Shown: positions 1-10,262 of the stretch, piece after piece | Layout of the letters: the number at the start of each line of letters is the position of its first letter | Numbering within the stretch: position 1 is the first letter of the stretch | DNA from: Dendrophyllia cribrosa | Lineage: Eukaryota > Cnidaria > Anthozoa > Scleractinia > Dendrophylliidae | Assembly (NCBI GenBank): GCA_024195265.1 | Contig: JAJLRJ010000011.1 | Location: 24,416,527-24,480,526, forward strand | Direction: 5' to 3' | DNA: 64,000 nt | Notes under the pieces: generated by a model | Told to the model about the DNA's origin: nothing | The model's input: only the letters and a program-made list of their open reading frames with translations | Database searches by the model: none | Translations under genes and position numbers: made by a program

Positions 1-2
1 TT

Positions 3-1227
3 TTAGACGACGACCCTCCTGCCTCTATCGAACGACGAGTGTGGACTCGCGAGTGGATAAAACGACGAGAGGAATTGGGGGCCTATCATACCCTGTTTAG
101 AGAATTAGCGGCGGAAGACACCCTTGGGTTTGGCGAGTACATGAGGATGCCTCATGCCAAGTTCCTAGCATTAGTGGAGGCTGTAGGGCCCCTTTTAACA
201 AAGCAAGAGACTCATATGAGGACATCTATTGCGCCAAACGAAAGAGTTGCCCTCGCTATCAGATACTTGGCAACAGGAGAGACGTTTCAGTCCCTTTCCT
301 TCCAGTTTCGGATTGGCAAGAGTACTGTGTCTCAGATTGTAATGGAAGTATGCGACGCGATTTACCAAGTTTTGGGAAGACAACACTTAAAACGCCCAAC
401 ACCGTTGAAAACTGGCGCGGAATTGCAACTTCATTCCACTCTAAGTGGAATATTCCAAATAACATTGGCGCTATAGACGGAAAACGGATTTTGATCCAGA
501 AGCCCCCAAGTGCTGGTTCCCATTACCACGACTATAAAGGGAACGAAAGTGTTATTGCGTTGATCATGTCGGGACCGAGTTACGAGTGCCTCTACGCAGA
601 TGTAGGCACCAACGGGCGGAACTCAGACGGACACGCATGGGCACGGTGCTCACTGAAGAAGGCTTTGGACAGCCCAGACAATCCGCTTAACATACCTCCT
701 CCTTGCCCATTGCCCGGGGCTAGCAAGGCAGTTCCTTTTGTCATAACAGCAGACGAAGCGTTTTCTTTGGCGAGCTACATGCTGAAGCCGTTGTATCCTC
801 GAAAGAGCCTTACAGTCAGGAAAGAATTGCTAATTATCGGATATCTCGAGGACGAAGGATTTCCGAGAACATCCTGGGAATCTTTGGGAATAGATGGCGC
901 TGTTTCCGAGCCCCCTTCCTTTTAAGCCCTGCCAAGGTACAGAAAATAACGATGGCCGCACTCACGCTTCACAACTGGCTGAACAGCGACAGATTCAGTA
1001 GGAATGTGTACTGCCCTCCTGGTCTGATTGACAACGAAGATCCTGTCACCGGGGAAATCATCCAAGGCACTTGGAGAGACGACTCTCCTCTCGAATCACT
1101 CGTATCTCTTCAGCCATCCCTTCAGCACAATTACAACACAGGAGCCAAAGAAATGCGCCAGGAATATACAAGATGGTTTAATGACGAAGGCGATGTGCCA
1201 TGGCAAAGGAAAATGTGTGGACTTTAG
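3..1227 (+). pseudogene. HARBI1-like (PIF/Harbinger) transposase, frameshifted, 5' end outside window
   Basis: DDE-superfamily nuclease of PIF/Harbinger transposons, which cuts and rejoins transposon ends in the nucleus. The frame is open from the window edge, so the true start lies upstream. The first piece, to about 476, has the helix-turn-helix region (FRIGKSTVSQIV). A second frame (about 350-925) carries GAIDGKRI with the first catalytic Asp and YADVGTNGRNSDG with the second. The region of the catalytic Glu near 860 is scrambled by another shift. A third frame (952-1227) holds the usual C-terminus, ALTLHNWL and ending near the motif VPWQ. At least two frame breaks make it non-functional. 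Its opposite-strand MADF neighbour is the kind of accessory gene Harbinger elements carry. Confident on family, less on exact breakpoints. Confidence 0.85.
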
Positions 1228-2799
1228 TGGCTTTGAGTTCTAATCTAGATATAATTGTAATTAATATGTTGACTATGGCATTGTGACAGTTAACATGAAA
1301 TTTGCGTAGTATGCATTCAAGCGAGAGCAGAGTATGTAGTTTGCAAAAATAATGATCAGAACACAACATACAAACCGATTTATGTTAGAAATATCCGTGT
1401 GCTAGAAAAAAAAAACATGCAATCCAAATTTGTACCTTTTTCGTTAGAAAACCGACTCTTAATGGACCTTAATGAATTCTCTTGATTGTAAAATGATAAA
1501 TAATTATACAACTCAAAATCTGACAGTTAAATTTGGAATTGAAAAAAGTATCCACGAACTTTTGAAACAGAAACACAAATGGGGTCACTAAAACAAGGTT
1601 TGTTACTGGTTGCACCGTATGGAACTAAAACCCCAATACAACGCCGGTGTAGCCAATGTTGAGCCTCGTTGCTCATACTAAATTAATTAACATAGTGAAG
1701 AAATTGTTAACAAAAGCGCAAGAAGTCTTTGAAATGCTGCTTCAACACAGTTTTTTATTCATCAAATACAGGGCCTTAGCGCTTATAGGGGCCGGGTGCA
1801 TTTTTTTCAAAACAATATGGTGATCATAATAAAACTGTATAAAAAGGCACCTAATATGCCTCCCAATTTCAACTTGTGTCCCTCTATCCCCACCCCCAGT
1901 TTTCTCAGAGTCTTAATACGTTAAATGGCCCCGAATCTAGCCGTTAACCATACAAATTGGAAAAAATAAACGTTCAGGCGTAAAAAAGAAGGGCAAAAAC
2001 TAACCGTAATTGTTATTTTACAGTCACGCTTTTTGTCTTTTTAATGTCAATGTCACTTGTCGAGCAATGTAGTCATGCAACTGATTTTTAGGGAAATGCT
2101 CATTTCAATTAATTTCTACTTAGCTTGAATTAGATGAAATTCACCTTTTCCGCCCAAAAAGATGTGATGTTATTGTACTTTGCGCGCGTCAGTACCAATT
2201 GCTCCCTTACTACTAGACAGTCAGTGACCTACATTTTCACCACTTGAGTGCGAGGTTCCGAGCGCTCGGCGTTTTCCACTAGTTTTTCTTCCAGCAAAAG
2301 TGCTTTGATTTTCGTGAATGTTTTCATGTGTATAATTAAAAGGTAACCATACGACATTTCTCGTTCAATCTGAATTAATTTCTACTTGTGACTTTTTCAA
2401 AAAGCCCAAGATGGCTCGAGCAATTTTGACTTTTTTTGGAAAAACGCACTCAAATAAATTCCAAATTGAAGTCCAAGTCTTATGATTAACGACTATACAA
2501 ACGAACTAAGGCAATACAGGTTTCAAATTTGCATTAGCAACGGCTCATGATAGGTTAGGCGCTTGAACTTCAGGGTTGATATACGCCGGTCTACGCGAAC
2601 AATAGACAAGAATGGAAATATTCGACATGCGAAAATTTAAATTACGACGACTGAAAGCAAATACACGAGAAAAACGTTTGTTGTCATTTGATTTTTTAAT
2701 CAGTTAATTTACAGGAACAAATGCATTGCGCATAATAATCAGGGTATGCACTAAATGTAATCCTGGAATAGCCCGTTTTTACTTTGAATTTTTTATTTT
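1228..2799. other. non-coding gap inside probable Harbinger element
   Basis: AT-rich DNA between the transposase remnant and the MADF gene. I see no credible ORF, no RNA gene and no clear repeat. It is probably intergenic sequence of the same transposon. Confidence 0.5.
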
Positions 2800-4558
2800 C
2801 TAGTCGAAGTCCGGCAGGAGTGATTGGCTTCTGTGAGAGTTTTCAGCACCAAAGGATGGTCGTGACGGTAACTGTTCGGCAGACTGCATATGTGTACCAC
2901 CATGGAGATATGGATTAAACCCAGGCGGAGTGATGTTGGAAGCGCTAGCATAGCTGGTGTCACTGTAGCTCAAGCCAGAAGCGAGGCTTGAAGGATAGTC
3001 AACTCTACTGAATACACGCTGAGTTGAATTTCGAGCGAAACTGGTGCTGTTGGCCTTTTCTATCTCATCTTTTTCCTCTAATTCAAAAAGAACATCTGAA
3101 ATGCACTTCTTCGCTCGCCGAAATGTGGATGGAGCCAGTTTGGACAATGTCAATCCAACGTATTTTCCAAATACATGTGCTTCGTTGGTCTCGTGTGCAG
3201 AGGAGTCGCCTGTAGCAGGGAGGGGCGCTTTAATCGCCACTACTGCTTGCTCAAATAATTCTAGTTTCTTGTTTTCGATGTCATCTCGTTGTTTCTTTCT
3301 TTTTTTCGCTGACGAGTTACCGGCTATCGTGTCGATAGTGTCATCTGTGTCATCGCAAATGCTGTTGGTGAACTGAAGATGCGCGTAAAACTCCCATGAA
3401 GACTGATACACGTCATTGGTATCTGAACCGGATGGTTTCTTTTGGACTTTTCCGTGTTCTTGCCTATAGACCTTGAGCAGGTTCTTCCACTTTCTCTGAA
3501 TGCCACGGTCCTCTTTGGTATATTTATCCTCCAGCTCTTTAGCAAGGCAATCCAAGAGTAGGTCTTTGCTGCTGTTTGTGTGATACTTTGGGATATTGTG
3601 GTTCCATAGGCACTCGTTAGTCTGGTAAAAAGAAATTAGGGTCTCTGCAAAAAACAAATAAAATAGATTAATATCATTGCGTTACTTTTAAAATTGTCAA
3701 TTTAGGGGTGGACTATTACAAGTTAGGGGGAGGGGGGGTCCAGAACTTATAAGACAAGTAGCAAATAAATAGAAAATCAATCCTGCACATCCCTAGTAGC
3801 CCCCCCCCCCCCCCCCCCCCCCCACCCACCAAAAGAAACAATCCCACAAAAATATATTGCCATCCCCCCTTCAAAATTTGATCTTTACTTGAGTTGCACA
3901 CTCTGCCGCAAACAGTGCTACACTAGCCGCGGATGCTTAGCTTTCCACATAAACCAGAAATACACTAAAAATAAGATTCGGAGCTTAAAACTGAGCACTA
4001 TTGTAGGGGTGCCTGTATGTTGTTCGCTGTATGACTGGATTTGCATTTGCTCCCACAAAATCGAATCATAGGCATCCGCAATCTTATGCCTGTACATTTG
4101 TTGTAATTACATGTATATCGTTCATTAATTCAATCCGAATGACTGAATGGCTTACCTAGTTCTTCCGCCGTCCAAACCAGATTATCCTCGTCCGAATTTT
4201 GAAGCGATGCTCTTAAAAAGTTAAGGTCTTCCCAGAAAGGCCACTTTATTTCAATATCCTCTTCGTCCTTCTGCTTTTTCAAGTATCGCAACACTGAGCT
4301 CCTCAAACTGTGCCATTTCGCCTTCAAGTCTTGTGCAGACCTCGGAGGGTTGGTCTTTTCAAACTGAGCAATAAGTGGCATCATGGCTCTCTTTGTCTTT
4401 GTTTTGTTTCCATGTTCTTTCAATCGCTTGTCCCATAATATAGGATTTTTCTTGTAAAATGAAATCAGCATTCGTGTCGTGCTTGCACTCCACACCGAGC
4501 CGCTCGATATTTCAGCAACTTCTTCCACTTCCCTTCCCAGCTCTCCACTCTCCGCCAT
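2800..4558 (-). CDS. Double-MADF/BESS DNA-binding protein, two exons (Harbinger accessory protein)
   Basis: Predicted DNA-binding partner of a Harbinger transposase; in studied elements a Myb/MADF-like protein brings the transposase into the nucleus and onto the ends. Exon 1 runs 4558-4156 and exon 2 3644-2800. The donor (CTAG|GTAAGC) and acceptor (TTTTTTGCAG|AG) are canonical. Joining them keeps frame exactly (403+845 nt, 415 residues). MADF domain 1 lies about residues 28-110 and domain 2 about 135-230, each with spaced aromatics (LISFYKKNPILWD; LISFYQTNECLWN). A basic patch KKRKKQR follows, then a BESS-like helix about 292-322. The start MAESGELGRE is the only sensible ATG. It is intact although its transposase is dead, so it may act in trans or be host-adopted; that is inference. 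Confidence 0.75.
3800..3823. repeat. poly-C tract inside the MADF intron
   Basis: Twenty-four consecutive C residues, a simple repeat within the intron of the MADF gene. G or C homopolymers of this kind recur at 27.5, 58.85 and 61.53 kb. Confidence 0.95.
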
Positions 4559-4924
4559 AGCTCAACGGGGTAATAAATGGACTGACTTCGTTTTAAACGT
4601 TGCTTCCCTATTCACTGCATTTCAACACAATGTAATTATCCATCTATTTTCGTCCAATTGTGTGTTTATCACAAGTACGAAAGCATGAAAGTATTGTATT
4701 CCCGTTTTTCCGCTGCCTGTGATTGGTTAAATCTCTGAGTAAGCTGCGGGCGCACGCTCCCGAGCTGTTCACACGAGAAAAAACGTCCTTTTGGCAACAT
4801 TCGTTGCTGAAACATGCCGCATGAAGTTCGACCAAATGAACTTTGGCGGGACATGTTGCAGTGTCAAAACATCGTGTGAAATCGTGTTGCACGAAGAAAT
4901 CAGACAATGCGACACCTTGCGGCT

Positions 4925-5438
4925 GCATGTCCCTGGGACACGTAATAACTGAAGTTGCGAATGTGTGTGCGTAAATAAGTTTTGTCCCTACTGTGAGCTC
5001 CTTATAAAAGCGCCTGCTGCATTTCCACTGGTATGTATAGAACAGGATTTGACTGCGGCTTCATGTCCCCCGGACATGTAATGGCTCCAGTTGCGAATGT
5101 ATGTGAGCAATTTGATGTTGTCCCTGCTGCGCGCCTCCGATACAGGCGCCTGCTACAGCCCCCGTCATGTGAACGAAACAGAAATTGACCACAGCTACAC
5201 GTCCCCGAGACGTGTTCCCGCTGCTGTGTTTAATTGTCTGTGTTAGTTGTGATTTTGTCCCCGCTGCATGTTCCCGGTACACATGCCTGTAAAATGCCTC
5301 CTAGTGTGTGAGTAAAATGGATAGATGTCCCAGGGACATGCTTAGGGCGCAGTTTGTTCTGTGTATACATGTGATTTTGTCGGTGCTTCATGTCCCCGCT
5401 ATAGGTTCCCACTCTAAGCCGCGTTATATGTACGGAAT
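4925..5438. repeat. degenerate array of CATGTCCC/GGGACATG palindromes (left part)
   Basis: A run of diverged units of roughly 110-130 bp. Each contains a variant of the palindrome CATGTCCC-GGGACATG (clear near 4927, 5063, 5200 and 5327), followed by TGCGAATGT-like or GATTTTGTC-like segments. The pattern resumes at 19751 (TACATAATCCGGGGTCATG) beyond the L1-like insertion, so the array was split by it. Function unknown; no coding capacity. Confidence 0.6.
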
Positions 5439-5454
5439 ATGATTTTAAAACGGC
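5439..5454 (+). repeat. 16-bp target-site duplication, left copy (L1-like insertion)
   Basis: ATGATTTTAAAACGGC is repeated exactly at 19735-19750. The right copy directly follows an A-run, as expected at the 3' end of a target-primed LINE insertion. Confidence 0.85.
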
Positions 5455-6279
5455 GAAGTTGAATCATCTCCCAAATCCGTTTTATAAAGATTTTCATAAA
5501 AACTTCTTATTTCCTCGAAGATATCATCTTCATTGGATATTGTTGTTCCCCCTGCTACGGTAAGTTCAGTTATTATTTTCTTATTGTAGTTTCTACGCTC
5601 CGTATTAAAAAAATATTTGGTTGGTTTCTCTCCATGTTCAATCCACCTAATTTTTGAACGGAGGATAGCACCGTCTGCCCTCTCCTCGTAAATGTGACGT
5701 AATTCATTTTTGAGACGCTCATATTCTTGTTGTTCAGCGTCGGTGTCATTATCCGGATGAGTGTTTATCTTATTTTCTAGTGACTCAATACGTGATTCTA
5801 ACTGCTTTTCCAAATTTCTTACTTTTTTAGCTTTATTCTTGGCGTATGGAATAATCAAACTTCGGATCTCCATTTTAATCATCTCCCTGCCATTTTAAAT
5901 TTAAATTAGTCAAATATGCGTATTTGCTGCATATTAACGGATAGTTTATTGTAATAAGATCAACAAAGGTATCATCGTTCAGTAAAGAATTATTGAATTT
6001 CCATAGACCGGGGCCCCTTTTCTTGCATTCGAATTGTAGGTTAAGTCTAATGGCTTTGTGATCGGGTGCAATTGCAGTTTTAATATCAGCGGTTTTAGTA
6101 CTAGCGATTAGAGATTTCGGAATGAGAAAGAAATCAATTCTTGATTTCATTTTAAGTGCGCTGGATTCGTAAGTGAAACATTTTTTGCCAGGGTTCTTGA
6201 TTCTAAGAATATCAACAAGGTTTAGTTCATCCATAAACTGCACAAGCAGATCTCTATAAACACTGGGTTTCCACTGAAT
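5455..6279 (-). pseudogene. LINE ORF2: C-terminal endonuclease and endonuclease-RT linker
   Basis: Minus-strand coding remains of L1-type ORF2. The upstream part (6243-5875) has SRIDFFLIP and PDHKAIRLN, the last conserved blocks of the APE-type endonuclease that nicks target DNA. The next (5882-5455) is the coiled linker with RWIEHGEKPTKYFFNTERRN, typical between endonuclease and RT. A frame change separates the two. The segment stops at the twin-priming breakpoint, and the RT continues on the plus strand at about 16,263. Confidence 0.85.
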
Positions 6280-6291
6280 GCCACCTTTCTT

Positions 6292-7119
6292 TCTTTTTTT
6301 TTAAATTTTTTTTTTTATTATTATTATTATAATTATTCTGACCTTTCATTTACAATTTTACATTCACAAAATAGGTTAAAAAAGAAAAAAAAAAGGGTAA
6401 AAATGATACCAATTCGATATATTAACAATCTTACGCAGTTACTCTATTTTCAGCATAAGAAATTAAACAAATTAAACTAATTAAACTAATTGAACTAAAA
6501 AACATTACGTAAAAAAAAAAAAAAAAAAAAAAAAAACAGGATAAAAGGCAAGAATTTTTTTTTAAATTATGAACTATTCCTTTTCATTTGAATATCCATT
6601 TCTTTTCAAAGAAGTTTTTCCTATTTATTTTTCTTTCAATTTCATATTTGATAGCTATCTTGTTCTGATAACCTTGTATTTTAGGGTGTATTTGTTTTCT
6701 TCTGCGGTCCCACAGAAACAGTTTTCCGATAATAATAAAATAATTGAGTAGTGTATGTGAAGGGCAATGTGTTGAAAGCATTCCAAATAGAATATTTTCC
6801 AAAGTCAGGTGAACTACCTGATTTGACAAGCGGAACCAGTACAATTCGAAATCATTCCAGAACTGTCTCGCATAAGTGCATTGGTAAAGCAGGTGATAAA
6901 GCGTTTCTCGCTCAGCTTCGCAGAAAGTACATAAGTCATTAGCTCTAAAGCCAATTTTACACAATTTCGTGTTTGTGTAGAGTATATTGTTAAAGATTTT
7001 ATACTGAAAAGCCTTAACATAGGATTCAAGTGCAACGGAGTGAGGTAAAATGAAAGATTCCCTCAATAGATCATCTGAGATATTAAAGTCGCTTTTCCAT
7101 TTATGCACAATATTAGGAG
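6292..7119 (-). mobile_element. nested 5'-truncated LINE 3' fragment
   Basis: A separate small LINE copy inserted into the endonuclease gene of the larger one. It is bounded by the 12-bp direct repeat GCCACCTTTCTT at 6280-6291 and 7120-7131. It has an A/T-rich tail on the left (minus-strand 3' end, including A-runs at 6512-6535) and encodes the ORF2 C-terminus (minus, 7108-6584) with the CTFCEAERETLYHLLYQC zinc-knuckle block. 5' truncation is normal for LINE inserts. Confidence 0.8.
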
Positions 7120-7692
7120 GCCACCTTTCTTATCAACAGCTTCAAGAGTGACATTCCAGTCACCCACTACAATTAAATTACTGATATCAGCTTTTGAGAT
7201 TAATATTTCGGCCAGGTTTTCAATAAATACTTTCTGAAGAGCAGCGTTGTTTGGTGCGTAAATGTTGCGTAATGAAAATTTGAATGTCTTAAAATACGCG
7301 TTAATTAGCACAACTCTACCGTCTACATCCTCCCAAGAGTTTTCAATGATAATTTCAAACAATGGATTAATGAAGATGGCAACACCTTTTTGATGGTTGG
7401 AACCATGAGAGAAAAATATTTGTCCACGCCATTCTGTTTTCCAGATTAATTCATCTTGCGTCTGAGAGAAAGTTTCTTGAAGTAAATATATAGCACAGTT
7501 TTGATCTTTTAAATAGGAAAAAATACTTCGCCTTTTACGAAGGTTTCTCAGACCTCTAACATTTAAAGAAAATAATTTAAATTCTATGGTAATTTGGGAA
7601 ATTAAGTGTTTTAAAGGTAAATATTTACTTTGTGTTCGACTTATATAAAACAGAATAGTACAAAAATATAACAAAACATTACGAGTAGACAT
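7120..7692 (-). pseudogene. LINE ORF2: N-terminal APE-type endonuclease
   Basis: Contains the start of the endonuclease fold: FKLFSLNVRGLRN, the QETF motif with the catalytic Glu, HGSNHQKGVAIFI, and VVGDWN with its Asp-Asn pair. The frame is continuous until VDKKGG, where the nested LINE fragment interrupts it; the remainder of the domain is at 6279-5875. It belongs to the inverted 5' half of the twin-primed LINE. Confidence 0.85.
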
Positions 7693-7792
7693 TAAAGCGA
7701 CACAAAAAATGAAATAACATACGATTATACATACACTGGTCAGTCTGGTAAATCGTTCTGGTCTTTCTTGAAGTCGTTCTTCCCTTATGTTT

Positions 7793-8378
7793 TTAGAGTT
7801 CTTTTACATCTTCTATTGAAAACATTTGACGAGGGTTTCCCATCGGATTGGTTTTGATGAAGATTTTACCATCAAGTGTCCACACATTGTTAATCTTTCC
7901 ATCGTGCTTTTTTTCTACTGCAATACCCATCATCTCTTTGCGGTATAGAGTTAAATTCTCGTTAATATAGATTCCTTTTGGGCGAGCCGGCGTTCCTTCC
8001 ACCGAGGACACAGATGAGCCAGGGAAGAGACTTTGAACAGATACAGCTTTTAGCTTTGTACGGGCTTTATATACTTTCGATTTAACCTTGTGACTTGCGA
8101 AGTTCGCCAAGATCGGTTTGTCTCCTCTCTTGCGTCCGATTCGGTGCGAGATTTCTATGTCGTTCTCCTGTATTTCTATACCGATGGCTTGGGCAATTCT
8201 GCATACAACTTGGTCTGTTGACAAGTCAACTTCATCGGGAATACCGTGGAACTCCAAGGAGTTTTTCCTAGAATATTGTTCCAAATTATCGAGGTTTATT
8301 TGGATGTCTTGTAACTCCTCTGCGTGTTCTTTGACATACTTGCTTGTTTTCGTTAATTGTTTCTCCAGCGACGCTACG
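7793..8378 (-). pseudogene. LINE ORF1 (L1 ORF1p-like), C-terminal part
   Basis: RNA-binding ORF1 protein of L1-type elements. Visible blocks are EQYSRKNSLEFHGIPD, the RRM-like core with ISHRIGRKRGDKPILANF, and the C-terminal domain ending DVKEL. The N-terminal coiled coil is 7.5 kb away at 15901-16256, because the DIRS-type element inserted inside this gene. One copy of the flanking hexamer CGTAGC would keep the reading frame across the insertion point. Confidence 0.8.
8373..8378 (+). repeat. 6-bp direct repeat GCTACG flanking the DIRS-type element (left)
   Basis: GCTACG sits immediately outside the left terminal repeat and again at 15901-15906, immediately outside the right one. The coding frame of the interrupted LINE ORF1 is consistent with one pre-insertion copy. 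It could be a target duplication or a shared recombination core. Confidence 0.7.
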
Positions 8379-8436
8379 AGTAGTATATATAATAGGGGTT
8401 TTACGACGGGTGGATCATGTGGATCATGTGGATTTA
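8379..8436 (+). repeat. DIRS-type element left inverted terminal repeat
   Basis: Matches the reverse complement of 15843-15900 over 58 bp by eye. It contains a tandem GTGGATCAT. After removing the TA-flanked MITE at 15051-15842, similarity extends a few bases further (CAGCTATT). Confidence 0.85.
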
Positions 8437-8561
8437 CAGCTATTCATAGTTCATTAGCATTCCTGTGACGTCACTTAGCATTATATAAACCAAGCAGAAT
8501 TAATTAGGAGTATCAGTTGCTGCGAACGTTGCTCAAAGTCAGAGCGAAGCACAATTTTCCT

Positions 8562-9418
8562 ATGCCGCTCCCGACCGTCGATGGCCAGCAAAGGGACTCG
8601 GTTGTTGCTGCCTTACAGCCGGGTCCGGCAGCTCAAACTCCAGCTCAAATTCCAGTTTCTGCGTCTTCACCTGTTTCTGCGCCAGCCGCGGCTGTTGGGA
8701 ACGCTTTACCGCCGTCAGAGCATACCACGCCGGCAACAGTTGCAGCCAGTTCTTCGCAGGAACCGGGGAAAGAATCTTTAGAGGTAACTTTGTTATTGCA
8801 TTATTCGCGCGCCCGAGCGTTCGTCATTTCGAGTTCTTTTTCGCTTCATTGTTTTACGTTTTATGCTCAAGGACGCTTGTGTTTTGTCGGTGACGTGGTA
8901 TCGTTCTCGTGGTTCGCCTATTGCTCATACACAGCATTCGTCTTATTTTATTTTACCTTTATTTTATTTTTATTTGTCTGGTTTTTGCACGTTTTCATAT
9001 CAGGTTAATTTGTTATGCAGATTAGCGGGGCCTGATTCCGTGTTGGTCCCAAGGGGCTTGGCCGGTATTTAATGTTGTTCTTTTGTCGAGTCCCTGGGGT
9101 CCCGGGCAGTTTAGATAGCAAAATCTGCACATTAAGACTGCAAAGATCGCCAATCTTCGGGAAAGGATCGTGTAGGGCCTGGCATATAAAATAAATAGAC
9201 TGCGAAGGATCCAATAGCGGGATTGGATCGAGAAGGGTCTAGTGGATAAGATATAGATCGTGAAGGATCCAATAAACGGGGTTGGATCGAGAAGGGTCTA
9301 GCGGATATATAGACCGTGAAGAATCCCATTAACGGCGGGGATCGCGAAGGGTCTAGCGAATGGAATATAGACTGTCAAGGATCCGATAAAACAGGATTGG
9401 ATCGAGAAGGGTCTGGTG

Positions 9419-9450
<32 letters not shown>

Positions 9451-9975
9451 AGAAGGAGAAGGAGAATTTCATTTCTTTTCGCAATTTTCTATTTTCTTTA
9501 GCTGGCCAAACTTCTAAAGGAAGTGGAGACCTTACGTAAGTCTGCCGATGTTTCTAGTGTTGATACGGCCGTGTCGGTGCTGCAGACCCTATTGGCCAAA
9601 CCGTCCGAGTTGTTCGATCCCTATACGGCGATGGCAGCCTTGGAAAACTTAGTCGATACAGCCAGGGAAAAGGCCGATGCAAGGGCGAACCGCTTTGGGA
9701 TAGTGCTGCGCCAGTGCCGTCCTCTGATTACCGATGGCAATTTGCAGAATATCTTGATCAAGTTAATAGCGTCTAAAGAGGAGGCGGAAGTGGCTAAGGC
9801 GATTCAAAAAACACGTAAAGAGGCCAATGCTCTTAGGGGTGCCATCTCTGGTCGGTCGCGGCCCCCTTCACCGTACCACAAGAGGGGAGGAAGACGGCCT
9901 CGCCCCCCGACTAGGTGTTGGTCCTGTGGCCAGACAGGCCATTATGCTCGTGGATGCCCGAACAGACGCTTCTAG
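8562..9975 (+). CDS. DIRS-type gag-like nucleocapsid protein, two exons
   Basis: Predicted RNA-packaging protein. Exon 1, 8562-8783, encodes a Pro/Ala-rich leader (MPLPTVDGQQRDSVV...). It ends GAG|GTAACT, a phase-0 donor. Exon 2, 9502-9975, starts after a pyrimidine-rich acceptor (TTTTCTTTAG|CTG), also phase 0, and gives 231 residues in all. Exon 2 has a helical region (residues about 75-190), an Arg/Pro-rich stretch, and a terminal CCHC zinc knuckle, CWSCGQTGHYARGC, near residue 214. The intron contains a 66-bp minisatellite and an A-run. I chose 8562 because it is the first ATG in the frame reaching the donor. The splice model is inferred from sequence only. Confidence 0.7.
9155..9419 (+). 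repeat. ~66-bp minisatellite in the gag intron
   Basis: About four copies of a unit containing GGATCGAGAAGGGTCT and GAAGGATCCAATA (cores near 9166, 9225, 9285, 9340 and 9400), followed directly by an A-run of 29 at 9420-9448. It lies within the proposed intron of the DIRS-type element. Confidence 0.8.
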
Positions 9976-10262
9976 AACTAGAGTTATTGTATAGCTACAT
10001 GCTATTGGTTAAATGACCGTGTTAGCAAAATAAAGGATTGCCTCAGATTGTAATTGTTTGGTTATTTTGTCTCATAGAATCTTTTTCTGTCCCGGTTCGG
10101 TTTCTCTAGACTGACTTAAGTGACGGGAATTGACTCCACAAGCGCTTTGCCTTGTATGGCATGCCCTTGAGCTCGCTTTAGCGGGCTATGGCCGTCATTT
10201 TCCCTGGGCTTAATTCTGTCTCCCTCGTTGGTCTTACCCTCGGTTTTTCTCATTTGTTATAG

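Noticed and set aside
3716..3901. Minus-strand ORF with a poly-Gly run
   Set aside because: It is the translation of the poly-C tract in the MADF intron.
8517..9008. Single long ORF covering the DIRS leader and beyond
   Set aside because: Only the part to 8783 looks coding; the rest reads through the donor into intron sequence.
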